64,000 nt of DNA, taken from assembly GCF_900128905.1 (NCBI RefSeq), contig NZ_FQTV01000013.1, forward strand, positions 62,001 to 126,000. The letters run 5' to 3'. Each line of letters begins with the position of its first letter. Within the stretch, counting starts at the first letter, position 1. Under the pieces are notes generated by a model that saw nothing but the letters and a program-made list of their open reading frames with translations, was not told the origin of the DNA and ran no database searches. Positions 9,794 to 18,368 of the stretch are shown here, piece after piece. This DNA is from Bacteroides luti (GTDB lineage Bacteria; Bacteroidota; Bacteroidia; Bacteroidales; Bacteroidaceae). A program made the translations under genes and the position numbers.

Positions 9794-10153
9794 CTAAGTA
9801 TGATTCAATTGTAACTGTTTATAGGCAAAAGTAAAAGTCTTACTTTTGTCTTTTATTCTCTAAAAAAGATGCGGCAAAAGTACTAAATTTGTTTTGTATA
9901 AAATGAATTGTAACGATAAAAATCACATCAAATTAAGGAATCTTATTAAAAACGTTAACATGTTATATTTTAAAGTGTTGATAATTAGAGTTCTCATGCT
10001 TGTTTTTATACCATCTAAATTAGAAATAATTAGACTAAATCTATATAACTTAATCTGCAGTTCTTTTTTTTGAAATAATCTGTCGTTTTCAACTTATTTT
10101 TATAGCTTTGTTCTATTGAAAAGTATCCCTAATAAATTAATATGTAGCTTGTA
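9794..10153. other. Divergent intergenic region between PBP and CDF genes
   Basis: This 360-bp gap must carry both divergent promoters. Near the PBP start it has a 9-bp inverted repeat, CAAAAGTAA and TTACTTTTG at 9826-9848, whose arms are -7-like elements on opposite strands, and a further minus-strand TACTTTTG at 9875-9882. The CDF side (10020-10150) is AT-rich with no clear element. Confidence 0.5.
9826..9882 (-). promoter_or_regulatory. Candidate -7 elements for the PBP gene
   Basis: Two minus-strand copies of TACTTTTG (9826-9833 and 9875-9882) fit TAnnTTTG and lie 33 and 82 bp upstream of the start. Neither has an obvious -33 TTG at 18-20 bp, so the assignment is weak. Confidence 0.35.
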
Positions 10154-11032
10154 ATGATTAAAAATGAGAAAAAGAGAGTTGCTTTGCTTTCCGTATTAGC
10201 AGCGATATTTTTGACTGGATTTAAGATGATTATCGGTATTCTTACAGGTAGTTTAGGTATACTTTCGGAAGCCTTGCATTCAACTCTAGATCTTATAGCA
10301 GCTGTTATTACCTTTTTTTCGGTCAGTATTTCAGATAAACCTGCTGATAAAGAGCATAACTATGGGCATGGTAAGGTAGAGAATTTCTCAGCCTTGATTG
10401 AAACTTTATTACTTCTCATCACTTGTGTCTGGATTATCTATGAAGCAGTAAATCGATTGGTTACCGGAGAAACAGAAATAAAAGTAAATATCTGGAGTTA
10501 TATAGTAGTTATTACAGCAATAATCATTGACGTAACTCGTTCAAGAGCTTTATCAAAGGTTGCTAAGAAACATAACAGTCAGGCTCTGGAAGCAGATGCC
10601 TTGCATTTTTCTACTGATGTATGGAGTTCTTCTGTAGTGTTACTTGGACTTATATGCGCTAACTTTGGTTTTTTCTTTGCAGATTCAATAGCTGCACTAT
10701 TTGTTGCAATACTTGTTGTCTCGGTTTCTTTAAAATTAGGTAAAAAATCTATTGATGTTTTACTTGATACGGCTCCTCAAGACAAAGTTCACATGGTGGA
10801 AGTCTTATTATCTGCTACACCTGAAGTAATATCTTATCATGATCTTAAAATTCGTTCTGCTGGAGCAAATACCTTTATTAAAGTCAATGTTCATCTTCAA
10901 CCAGATTTATCTTTAAAGCAAGTACATGAAATTTGTGATAAGATAGAAATTGAAATTGGTAACCTTATTAAAAGAAGTGAGGTATACATTCATGCGGAGC
11001 CAGAAGAGAATGTTCTGGTAAATGTTCAGTAG
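10154..11032 (+). CDS. Cation diffusion facilitator (CDF) metal exporter
   Basis: The 292-residue protein has about five or six membrane segments in residues 8-200 and a cytoplasmic C-terminal domain. Both metal-site motifs are visible: HSTLD in the second membrane segment and HFSTD in the fifth, the HxxxD pair seen in zinc-preferring members. The C-terminal half carries DTAPQDKV and the HDLKIRSAG/HVHLQPD-type dimer domain. It exports divalent metal, probably zinc, by exchange with protons. It is alone on its strand. Metal preference is inference from motifs. Confidence 0.92.
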   Translation: MIKNEKKRVALLSVLAAIFLTGFKMIIGILTGSLGILSEALHSTLDLIAAVITFFSVSISDKPADKEHNYGHGKVENFSALIETLLLLITCVWIIYEAVNRLVTGETEIKVNIWSYIVVITAIIIDVTRSRALSKVAKKHNSQALEADALHFSTDVWSSSVVLLGLICANFGFFFADSIAALFVAILVVSVSLKLGKKSIDVLLDTAPQDKVHMVEVLLSATPEVISYHDLKIRSAGANTFIKVNVHLQPDLSLKQVHEICDKIEIEIGNLIKRSEVYIHAEPEENVLVNVQ

Positions 11033-11096
11033 GTATAAGGAAATACCCTCTGAATTATTTTATAGGAATAAAAATAGTGTTATAAATATTCGTACT

Positions 11097-11681
11097 CTAT
11101 CTTTCATTTGTTTTCTTGATCTCTATCTGATCAATTTTCCAGATATTATTTTCTTTTTTTAATGAAACATATAGAAACTTATTCCAGTAAGCTTTATCTT
11201 TTGATTCCACATTGCCTCTAAAGAATTTTCCTTTAATTATAACTTTCTCGTCATTGATTTTAAAGGTTTCAATAATATCTATACCATTCATTGGCTCAAC
11301 ATCCATAATCCATCGATATATATTGAAAAAGTCACAACCAATATTTCTGTAATCTTCTAAATTGGGGAATTTATCGTTTAATTCATCAAATTTTATTTTA
11401 TTGATTTCCTTAATACAAGTTTGATATGAAGCTACTTCATGGATTATAAGACTATCTGAAAAGTTGTACTGCCGTAGGTTCTTAATATATTTATCCATAT
11501 TAAGAGTTGTCATTCCTAGTGAATCTGCTGCAAATATGGGCTGGTATTCTTCAATTTGTCCACTCTCGATAACATCAAAGTACCATTTGTAGAAATTGAT
11601 CACAACAGAATCCGGACTTGTTTGTGCAAGTGCTTTTAGTGGAAGTGATAAAAGAACAAATATTAAAAAATAATTCTTCAT
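11097..11681 (-). CDS. Secreted DUF3828-like protein
   Basis: This 194-residue protein has a clear signal peptide (MKNYFLIFVLLSLPLKALAQ) with probable cleavage after Ala19 or Gln20. The mature part resembles the DUF3828/NTF2-like fold: SVVINFYKWYFDVI, DSLIIHEVASYQTC and a final strand pair KFLYVSLKKENNIWKIDQIEI. It shares strand with two small exported paralogues upstream (gap 62 bp) and may be in the same transcript. Function unknown. Confidence 0.65.
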   Translation of the reverse strand: MKNYFLIFVLLSLPLKALAQTSPDSVVINFYKWYFDVIESGQIEEYQPIFAADSLGMTTLNMDKYIKNLRQYNFSDSLIIHEVASYQTCIKEINKIKFDELNDKFPNLEDYRNIGCDFFNIYRWIMDVEPMNGIDIIETFKINDEKVIIKGKFFRGNVESKDKAYWNKFLYVSLKKENNIWKIDQIEIKKTNER

Positions 11682-11743
11682 ACAGATTCTTTTTTATATT
11701 GCGAATATAATAATTTCTGTTGAAATCTTTATTTGTTTAGCAA

Positions 11744-12187
11744 TTAAAAAGTTAAAGAAATAGTTCCTGTTCCACCACGCATAAGTAATTTGAGTTCTTT
11801 ACCTGCCTTTTTATCGAATCTGACTGATGCTATAGTACAAACAATAGCAGATGTGAAAAATAAAGTTGCTGCAACCGCACTAATGGCACTTGTATTAATA
11901 TTGCTGTCTTTTTCATTCCAAAAGTCGAAATTACTGAAAGCAATTAACATAAATCCCATGCTGGCAGCAAACGAACCTAAAGCTCCGTATTCATAATATG
12001 CTGATTTTCGCATATAATCACTGGATTTGATTAAAATACTTTTCGTATATACATCCATTTTTGTCTGTATACTGTCCTTGACTTCTACTATTGAATTATT
12101 CTTTTCCTCATTATTGGGGTTAATTATCTGTTGAGAGAATATATTAGTAGAAAACAAGAGTAATATTGCTATTAAAGTGTGTTTCAT
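11744..12187 (-). CDS. Hypothetical exported membrane protein, paralogue 1
   Basis: The 147-residue protein has a signal peptide (MKHTLIAILLLFSTNIFSQ), a polar stretch, then two hydrophobic segments (about 70-90 and 100-122) and the C-terminal block KKAGKELKLLMRGGTGTISLTF. The next gene upstream, 17 bp away, encodes a protein with the same layout (YMRKSAYYEYGALGSFAAS here, YLEKSANYRYFALGSLAAS there), so the two are a tandem duplication that has diverged. I do not recognise the family. Confidence 0.7.
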   Translation of the reverse strand: MKHTLIAILLLFSTNIFSQQIINPNNEEKNNSIVEVKDSIQTKMDVYTKSILIKSSDYMRKSAYYEYGALGSFAASMGFMLIAFSNFDFWNEKDSNINTSAISAVAATLFFTSAIVCTIASVRFDKKAGKELKLLMRGGTGTISLTF

Positions 12188-12204
12188 AATCTTTATAGCT
12201 TAAA

Positions 12205-12645
12205 TTAATATGTATAGGAAATACAGGCTGAAGTTCCATTTGCAGAGATCTTTAGTTGTTTTCCGGCTTTTAACTTGTAATTGATAGATATAATAGTACA
12301 TACTATAGATGATGTGAGGAATATACCACTTATTACATAATACAAATCTTTATTATTGTTAGAGTCTGGAGTTTCATTAGAATTTGAACCTGCAGAAGAT
12401 AGAATAATACTTGCAGCTAACGACCCAAGAGCAAAATATCTATAATTAGCAGATTTTTCTAAGTAAACTCCACATTTATACAAATGGTTTTCAGTTGTTT
12501 CAGGTAAAGAAATATTTAGTGAATTACCAATTTCTATGTTAGAATACTTATTAAAAGTGCTTATCTCATTCTCCTTGTTATATATATCCTGGGAGAATAT
12601 TCTCATTGAGAATACTAACAAAAACATTATTAAGTAAGTTTTCAT
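12205..12645 (-). CDS. Hypothetical exported membrane protein, paralogue 2
   Basis: The 146-residue protein is a diverged tandem copy of its downstream neighbour: signal peptide MKTYLIMFLLVFSMRIFSQ, the shared KSANYRYFALGSLAAS segment, a second hydrophobic segment, and the shared ending LKAGKQLKISANGTSACISYTY. The spacing of 17 bp implies one transcript. The orientation of the two membrane segments and the function are unknown. Confidence 0.7.
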   Translation of the reverse strand: MKTYLIMFLLVFSMRIFSQDIYNKENEISTFNKYSNIEIGNSLNISLPETTENHLYKCGVYLEKSANYRYFALGSLAASIILSSAGSNSNETPDSNNNKDLYYVISGIFLTSSIVCTIISINYKLKAGKQLKISANGTSACISYTY

Positions 12646-12845
12646 GATTTGATGTTGTTAATTTGTTATTCTATTGTTAATTAATAACATAAATATGAAT
12701 GCAATAGTTTTTGCAAAGAGTGTGATTTATAATTCCTAAAATCAAACCTATTTATAAATTTATTTGTTATATTCATATTGTAATATGATAAACTTATATC
12801 AGTCTGATTTTACTTAAATATTCTACTTTATTATAAAATGTAAAT

Positions 12846-14159
12846 ATGGTTCTACAATTGATTTTTGTGTTAGTTGCTATTCTTGTTGGCGCACGACTAG
12901 GAGGTATTGGACTTGGAGTTATGGGAGGAGTGGGGTTAGCTATCCTAACTTTTGTTTTTGGATTACAACCAACAGCACCTCCAATTGATGTGATGTTAAT
13001 GATTGCTGCAGTAATCTCTGCTGCTTCTTGTATGCAGGCTGCCGGTGGACTTGACTACATGGTGAAAGCTGCTGAACATGTGTTGCGTAAAAATCCATCC
13101 AAGGTTGTTTGGCTGAGCCCAATAGTAACTTATCTTTTTACAATTGTAGCAGGAACAGGACACGTTGCATATTCTGTTTTACCTGTTATAGCTGAAGTTG
13201 CCACTGAAACCAAAATAAGGCCGGAACGTCCTTTGAGTATTGCAGTTATAGCATCTCAACAAGCTATTACAGCAAGTCCTATTTCAGCGGCTACAGTTGC
13301 ACTTCTCGGATTATTGTCGGGATATAACATCTCTTTATTTGATATCCTGAAAATAACTATTCCTGCTACTTTAGTAGGGGTGCTTGTTGGTGCATTTTAT
13401 TCGTTGTATGTAGGCAAAGAGCTTGAAGATGATCCTGAATTTCAGAAAAGAATAGCAGAAGGTGAATTTGAAACAAAAAAGATACATACAAAAGAGGTTG
13501 AGAATAACCGAAATGCAATAATCTCTGTTTTGATTTTTATTCTTGCAACACTTTTTATTGTGCTGTTTGGTTCATTTGATGGTCTAAGACCTTCATTTAA
13601 TGTTGATGGTGAAATGGTAAAACTTAGTATGTCGTCTATCATAGAAATACTAATGTTGTCAGCTGCAGCTTTGATTCTCCTATTTACCAAAACGGATGGT
13701 ATAAAAGCCACACAGGGATCAGTATTCCCTGCTGGGATGCAGGCTGTAATTGCTATATTTGGTATTGCTTGGATGGGAGATACTTTTTTGGAGGGCAACC
13801 TTCCTGAATTGACAGCTTCTATTAAGGATATTGTTACTGCAACTCCATGGCTTTTTGGATTTGCACTTTTTGTAATGTCTATACTTTTATATAGTCAGGC
13901 TGCAACAGTCAGAGCACTTATGCCACTTGGTATTGCATTGGCTATTTCACCGTACATGCTTATTGCATTGTTTCCGGCAGTAAATGGTTACTTTTTTATT
14001 CCAAATTATCCAACAGTTGTTGCAGCTATTAATTTTGACCGAACAGGAACTACCCGTATCGGTAAATATGTACTGAATCATTCATTTATGATGCCAGGTC
14101 TTATTTCTACGGCAGTAGCAGTAGGAATGGGATTGTTGATGATTCAATTCTTTTCCTAA
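12846..14159 (+). CDS. dcuB: Anaerobic C4-dicarboxylate transporter (DcuA/DcuB family)
   Basis: This 437-residue inner-membrane antiporter exchanges fumarate, aspartate and succinate. It has about ten hydrophobic segments and the family blocks GARLGGIGLGVMGGVG at the N terminus, TIVAGTGHVAYSVLPVIAEVA, SQQAITASPISAATVALLGL, and GYFFIPNYPTVVAAINFDRTGTTRIGKYVLNHSFM near the end. It is the first gene of a run with a periplasmic asparaginase (gap 35 bp) and a porin. That suggests that aspartate made in the periplasm is taken up, deaminated to fumarate, and exchanged for succinate during fumarate respiration. Confidence 0.95.
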   Translation: MVLQLIFVLVAILVGARLGGIGLGVMGGVGLAILTFVFGLQPTAPPIDVMLMIAAVISAASCMQAAGGLDYMVKAAEHVLRKNPSKVVWLSPIVTYLFTIVAGTGHVAYSVLPVIAEVATETKIRPERPLSIAVIASQQAITASPISAATVALLGLLSGYNISLFDILKITIPATLVGVLVGAFYSLYVGKELEDDPEFQKRIAEGEFETKKIHTKEVENNRNAIISVLIFILATLFIVLFGSFDGLRPSFNVDGEMVKLSMSSIIEILMLSAAALILLFTKTDGIKATQGSVFPAGMQAVIAIFGIAWMGDTFLEGNLPELTASIKDIVTATPWLFGFALFVMSILLYSQAATVRALMPLGIALAISPYMLIALFPAVNGYFFIPNYPTVVAAINFDRTGTTRIGKYVLNHSFMMPGLISTAVAVGMGLLMIQFFS

Positions 14160-14194
14160 GATTTAATTATTTAATAACTAAATGTTTTATTGTT

Positions 14195-15253
14195 ATGAAA
14201 GCAGTTAAAAGATTTCAATTTCTTGTTCTTTGTGTGTTGCTATCAGCAATAAGTGTAATGGCTCAAAAGCCTAACATTCACATTTTAGCAACTGGAGGTA
14301 CAATTGCGGGAACCGGTACTTCGGGTACCAAAACAAATTATACGGCGGGGCAGGTAGCTATTGGCGCACTACTTGATGCCGTTCCTGATATTAATAATGT
14401 AGCTAATGTAACAGGTGAGCAAATTGTAAGAATTGGCTCACAAGATATGTCTGATGATGTGTGGCTTACTCTTGCGAAGCGGATTAATATATTACTTGCC
14501 GATAGCAAAGTTGATGGTATTGTAATTACTCACGGAACTGATACCATGGAAGAAACCGCTTATTTCTTAAATCTTGTTGTACATTCTGATAAACCGGTTG
14601 TGTTGGTTGGGGCAATGCGTCCTTCTACTGCTATTAGTGCAGATGGACCGTTGAATTTATATAATGCTGTAATTACCGCTTCGGCTAAAGAATCAAAAGG
14701 TAAAGGGGTAATGGTAGTTATGAATGGACTGATTCTTGGAGCTGGAGATGTTTTAAAAACAAACACAATAAGCGTTGAGACTTTCCAATCTCCTAATTGT
14801 GGTCCATTAGGTTATGTATTTAATAGTAAAGTATTCTTTAATCGTGTTTCTGTAAAAAAGCATACTACAAATTCTGAATTTTCTGTTGATAATCTTAATA
14901 AGTTGCCAAAAGTAGGTATTATCTACAGTTATTCAAATGTTGAACCTGAAGCTGTAAATGCATTAATTGCATCTGGATATAAAGGAATTGTTCATGCAGG
15001 TGTGGGAAACGGTAATATTCATAAGAATATTTTCCCTGAACTAATCAGAGCCAGAAAAGCAGGTATTCAGGTTGTTCGTTCTTCAAGAGTTCCAACAGGA
15101 CCAAGCACATTGGATGCAGAAGTAAATGATGCTGAATATGGGTTTGTAGCCTCTCAGGAATTAAATCCTCAGAAATCAAGAGTTCTGTTGATGTTGGCAT
15201 TAACAAGGACAGATGATTGGAAACAGATCCAAGCTTATTTTAATGAATACTGA
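14195..15253 (+). CDS. ansB: Periplasmic type II L-asparaginase
   Basis: The 352-residue protein has a signal peptide (to about Ala23) and the asparaginase fold. The first catalytic threonine is in ATGGTIAGTG, the second in ITHGTDTMEETAYFL, and the VGAMRPSTAISADGPLNLYNAV block is typical of type II enzymes. It hydrolyses L-asparagine to aspartate and ammonia in the periplasm. It lies between dcuB and a porin gene that starts one base after its stop, so all three are probably co-transcribed for asparagine or aspartate-driven fumarate respiration. Confidence 0.96.
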   Translation: MKAVKRFQFLVLCVLLSAISVMAQKPNIHILATGGTIAGTGTSGTKTNYTAGQVAIGALLDAVPDINNVANVTGEQIVRIGSQDMSDDVWLTLAKRINILLADSKVDGIVITHGTDTMEETAYFLNLVVHSDKPVVLVGAMRPSTAISADGPLNLYNAVITASAKESKGKGVMVVMNGLILGAGDVLKTNTISVETFQSPNCGPLGYVFNSKVFFNRVSVKKHTTNSEFSVDNLNKLPKVGIIYSYSNVEPEAVNALIASGYKGIVHAGVGNGNIHKNIFPELIRARKAGIQVVRSSRVPTGPSTLDAEVNDAEYGFVASQELNPQKSRVLLMLALTRTDDWKQIQAYFNEY

Positions 15254-15254
15254 T

Positions 15255-16445
15255 ATGAAAAAGTATATACTATTCTTGGGAGTCCTGTTATGCATGGCTG
15301 GAGTCCGTGCACAACAAGATGGTGATATGCGCTCCTCTAAAAGTTTATTTGAAGAGGTAACTAATATCAAGAAGAAAACAGACAGGTTTAACTTCTTTCT
15401 AAATATGAATGGAAGCTTTGATAATCAATTTATTGAGGATACCCATCAGATGAGTAAATTCAATATGAGACAACTGCGTATTGAGGCAAAAGGTAAAATT
15501 AACGATTGGCTTTCATATAGATGGCGACAGCGTTTGAATCGACCAAATACCGGTAGTGGTAATATTGATAATTTGCCAACTTCTATTGATGTTGCAGGTA
15601 TTGGAGTGAAGTTAACAGATAAGTTTTCGATGTTTATCGGAAAACAATGTGCAGCTTACGGAGGTGTTGAATTTGACCTTAATCCGATTGAAATATACGA
15701 GTATAGTGATATGATTGAAAATATGAGTAATTTCCTTACTGGAGTAAACTTTGCATATAATTTCAATGATAATCATCAGTTGCAGTTTCAGGTATTAAAC
15801 AGCTTGAATAATAGCTTTGCAAATACTTACGATGTAGGTACAACCGGAACAGTACAAAGTCAGGCACCGCTTGTATACACGTTGAACTGGAACGGTAGTT
15901 TCTTTGATAATGCATTCAAAACCAGATGGTCGGCATCTTTGATGAATGAAGCAAAAGGAAAGAATATGTATTACTACGCGTTAGGAAATGAACTAACTCA
16001 AGGCAAATTCAACATGTTTTTCGATTTTATGTATTCCAATGAAGAGCTTGATCGTAATGGAATTATGAGTAAAATTACAAATTCAAGTAGATATGGAAAT
16101 GCCGTTAATGCGCAATATTTATCATTAGTTACAAAACTGAATTATCGGTTTGCTCCAAAATGGAATGTTTTCCTTGAAGGAATGTACGAAACTGCTTCAC
16201 TAAAGAAAGATCTGAGATATCAGATGGGACCTGTAGAATTTGCAAAAGGCAAATATCGAACTTCTTACGGTTATTTTGCTGGATTAGAATATTACCCCAT
16301 GGAATCTAATTTGCATTTCTTCTTAACCTATGTGGGACGTGCGTACGAATATACAAATAGAGCGAGGTCGCTAATGACTACAGGATTTGATGATAATACA
16401 AACCGGCTCTCTTTAGGATTTATTTATCAATTACAAATGTTTTAG
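15255..16445 (+). CDS. Outer-membrane porin (phosphate-selective porin O/P-like)
   Basis: The protein has 396 residues from the ATG at 15255, chosen over an upstream in-frame start because it is followed by a good signal peptide (MKKYILFLGVLLCMAGVRAQ) and sits one base after the ansB stop. A coiled-coil-like segment (SSKSLFEEVTNIKKKTDRF) precedes a long barrel domain with alternating strands and a terminal aromatic motif, RLSLGFIYQLQMF. It resembles OprP/OprO-type porins. Being last in the dcuB-ansB run, it may admit asparagine or aspartate through the outer membrane; that role is inference. Confidence 0.8.
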   Translation: MKKYILFLGVLLCMAGVRAQQDGDMRSSKSLFEEVTNIKKKTDRFNFFLNMNGSFDNQFIEDTHQMSKFNMRQLRIEAKGKINDWLSYRWRQRLNRPNTGSGNIDNLPTSIDVAGIGVKLTDKFSMFIGKQCAAYGGVEFDLNPIEIYEYSDMIENMSNFLTGVNFAYNFNDNHQLQFQVLNSLNNSFANTYDVGTTGTVQSQAPLVYTLNWNGSFFDNAFKTRWSASLMNEAKGKNMYYYALGNELTQGKFNMFFDFMYSNEELDRNGIMSKITNSSRYGNAVNAQYLSLVTKLNYRFAPKWNVFLEGMYETASLKKDLRYQMGPVEFAKGKYRTSYGYFAGLEYYPMESNLHFFLTYVGRAYEYTNRARSLMTTGFDDNTNRLSLGFIYQLQMF

Positions 16446-16464
16446 TAGTAAAATTATCCAATAT

Positions 16465-16508
16465 AAAAACAGAAGAGGCAGCCAAAGTTGACTGTCTCTT
16501 CTGTTTTT
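16465..16508. terminator. Bidirectional terminator between porin and lipoprotein genes
   Basis: AAAAACAGAAGAG pairs with CTCTTCTGTTTTT, 13 bp, with A and T tracts on both sides. It serves the convergent porin and lipoprotein genes and overlaps the lipoprotein stop codon. Confidence 0.85.
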
Positions 16509-17433
16509 ATATTACCATGTTTGCAATAGGCTTTATATTTCTTATTGATTTAATAAAATCATCTTGTTCTTTTAAAGTTGCTATTTTTACTACATAAGTT
16601 TGTTGCTGAACGCTTTCTTTATCTTCTTCATTTATATATTTAATAATGAAAGGGTATTGCAAACATTCGCATGGCAGTAATTTTATAATGAAGTCTTTCT
16701 CTGGATTTATTTTTCCATCATTGGGATCTGAAATGCTAACACCTGAATTACTGTCGTATTTTTCCGGATAAGAATAACTGTTCTTGAATGTGCATACAAG
16801 TGTATCAGATTTCATTCTATAATCACCAATATCATACCGTACACTGTCTGAGCCCACACATTGAAATTGAAGCAGACTTTTGCCATTTGCTGAAAGAAAA
16901 ATATATCCCCAGTTGCAATCGCCAGGGAGCATATTCTCCTCATTACAATAACCTTCATTTTTAGCCTCCACAAATTGTACGAATATTCCTGCATACTCTC
17001 TTTGTTCTTTATAATAAGAATATGCGTTTTTAACGGGGAATTGTTCTGAATAAGATTTTAGAATGCTGTCTACTAATGATTTTACAGCCTCTTTATCTTT
17101 GTAAATAATGTATAGGCTTAAGCTATCTTTAATTATTTTCAAAGTGTTATTTCTAACTTCATTATATTGCTTAATAGAAATCTTCTGATTCCCAATAGAA
17201 GATAGCTCAAATTGAAAGATGGCAGAAGGAATTGCCCTGAAAAGTTTCTTTTTAGTAATTTTTGCTGGACTAATTTTTTGCAATGATGAATTCATTGCAG
17301 CAACATGTTGATCCATGAACAAATGATAGTTGTTAGCCATCCGACCTTTCACTTCTGTTATATGATTTGTACAGCCACATAACAGAAGTGCTATTATAAC
17401 AATTGATATTTTGAATATACAATTAGTTTTCAT
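16507..17433 (-). CDS. Putative lipoprotein of unknown function
   Basis: The 308-residue protein has a textbook lipobox: a hydrophobic N terminus ending IALLLCGC, with Cys21 as lipidated residue. The rest is mixed alpha/beta with several cysteines (NEENMLPGDCN, LLPCECLQYP) and no motif I recognise. It is followed upstream, about 100 bp away on the same strand, by a BamE-like small lipoprotein. Function unknown. Confidence 0.7.
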   Translation of the reverse strand: MKTNCIFKISIVIIALLLCGCTNHITEVKGRMANNYHLFMDQHVAAMNSSLQKISPAKITKKKLFRAIPSAIFQFELSSIGNQKISIKQYNEVRNNTLKIIKDSLSLYIIYKDKEAVKSLVDSILKSYSEQFPVKNAYSYYKEQREYAGIFVQFVEAKNEGYCNEENMLPGDCNWGYIFLSANGKSLLQFQCVGSDSVRYDIGDYRMKSDTLVCTFKNSYSYPEKYDSNSGVSISDPNDGKINPEKDFIIKLLPCECLQYPFIIKYINEEDKESVQQQTYVVKIATLKEQDDFIKSIRNIKPIANMVI

Positions 17434-17534
17434 GATAGTATGAAGTTGTACATATTGAATAACAATGTGTTACTCTAAAAAGTTTACTCTCTATTATCAT
17501 GAGATTAACTTGTTAAAGTTATAATTCATCGTTA

Positions 17535-17852
17535 TCACCTCCTTGGATGATGCGAATTATTATTCTGAGTATTTGGCAGAGGCTCATTGTATGTAGTTAA
17601 GCTGGTAACAATGTTATTATCAAACCAAACAATATAATATTGAGTTGAAGTTGTTGTACCTCCAAGGGGATCAATATATCTCCATGATTCTTCTGCTCCC
17701 TGGAATTGTCTGTCACTAGGCTCTCCTAAAATCTTTAAAACCTCATTCTTTGTCATTCCTTGTTCTATAAGCATTATATTATGCCCGAAGTTCAGAACTT
17801 TGCATGATGATAAAATAATTGTCAAACAAAAGAATAAAATAATTTTTTTCAT
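17535..17852 (-). CDS. Small BamE/SmpA-like lipoprotein
   Basis: This 105-residue protein has a lipobox (LTIILSSC, Cys17) and the SmpA/OmlA fold signature: QGMTKNEVLKILGEPSDR, then SWRYIDP, YYIVWFDNNIVTSL. BamE of E. coli has the same core and belongs to the Bam complex, but many unrelated small lipoproteins share it, so a role in barrel assembly is only a possibility. The C terminus is a His/Arg/Asn-rich tail. Its promoter region is shared with the divergent OmpA-like gene. Confidence 0.75.
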   Translation of the reverse strand: MKKIILFFCLTIILSSCKVLNFGHNIMLIEQGMTKNEVLKILGEPSDRQFQGAEESWRYIDPLGGTTTSTQYYIVWFDNNIVTSLTTYNEPLPNTQNNNSHHPRR

Positions 17853-18368
17853 AATAGTTTGTTTTTAATCTATGTGTAGTTTTTGTAATCTTCTAGAATT
17901 CTGCATTTTAAGGCTTAGTTATTGTTGTCAAAATTTAAACGCTAAAAATGCATGACAAAATAAGTAATAATTTCTCAAATAATGAGCAATTATATATAAG
18001 TATTTTTCTAGTTATTTTGTTTTAGATATGAGTTTTATAAATTACTCATTCTTAAATATATTATTAGACTTGTTTGTTCGGTAATTTATTTGAAGATGAT
18101 TTGTTGTTTTGCAAGAGAAGTTCTGAATTTTAGATGTATCTGAATTTGTTTTTGATATACATCTAACCATTGTTTTGATGTACATCTAAGCATTCTTTTA
18201 ATATACATCTAAATACCCCTTTGATGTATATCAAAATATAATTCTTTCTTGTTTTATTCTTTTTATCTCTTTATTCGTTAGAACTTCAAAAAAAAGTAGT
18301 TAGCGTTTAACAATAATCAATACTTGTGTGTTTTATATATAGTTTTATTAATGATTAAATAAAGAACT
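17853..18368. other. Divergent intergenic region with repeat array
   Basis: This 516-bp gap separates divergent genes. It holds an array of five 16-bp palindromic repeats (18129-18235). Near each flanking gene there is also a copy of TTAGCGTTTAA, each pointing toward the gene it precedes (minus strand 17935-17945, plus strand 18300-18310). The remainder is AT-rich with no gene. Confidence 0.7.
18129..18235. repeat. Array of five 16-bp palindromic repeats, 23-bp period (family 1, copy A)
   Basis: Units start at 18129, 18151, 18174, 18197 and 18220, so the steps are 22, 23, 23 and 23 bp. Examples are TTTGATGTACATCTAA and TTTGATGTATATCAAA. The consensus TTTGATGTAYATCWAA is a palindrome; the 6-7-bp spacers are unrelated to each other. 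The same repeat at the same period occurs at 41104-41188. Not recognised. Confidence 0.85.

Noticed and set aside
18129..18235. CRISPR array
   Set aside because: Repeat units are only 16 bp with 6-7 bp spacers, the units are palindromic and variable, and no cas gene is present in the window. The same holds for the arrays at 29664, 33161, 41104, 51026 and 61130.
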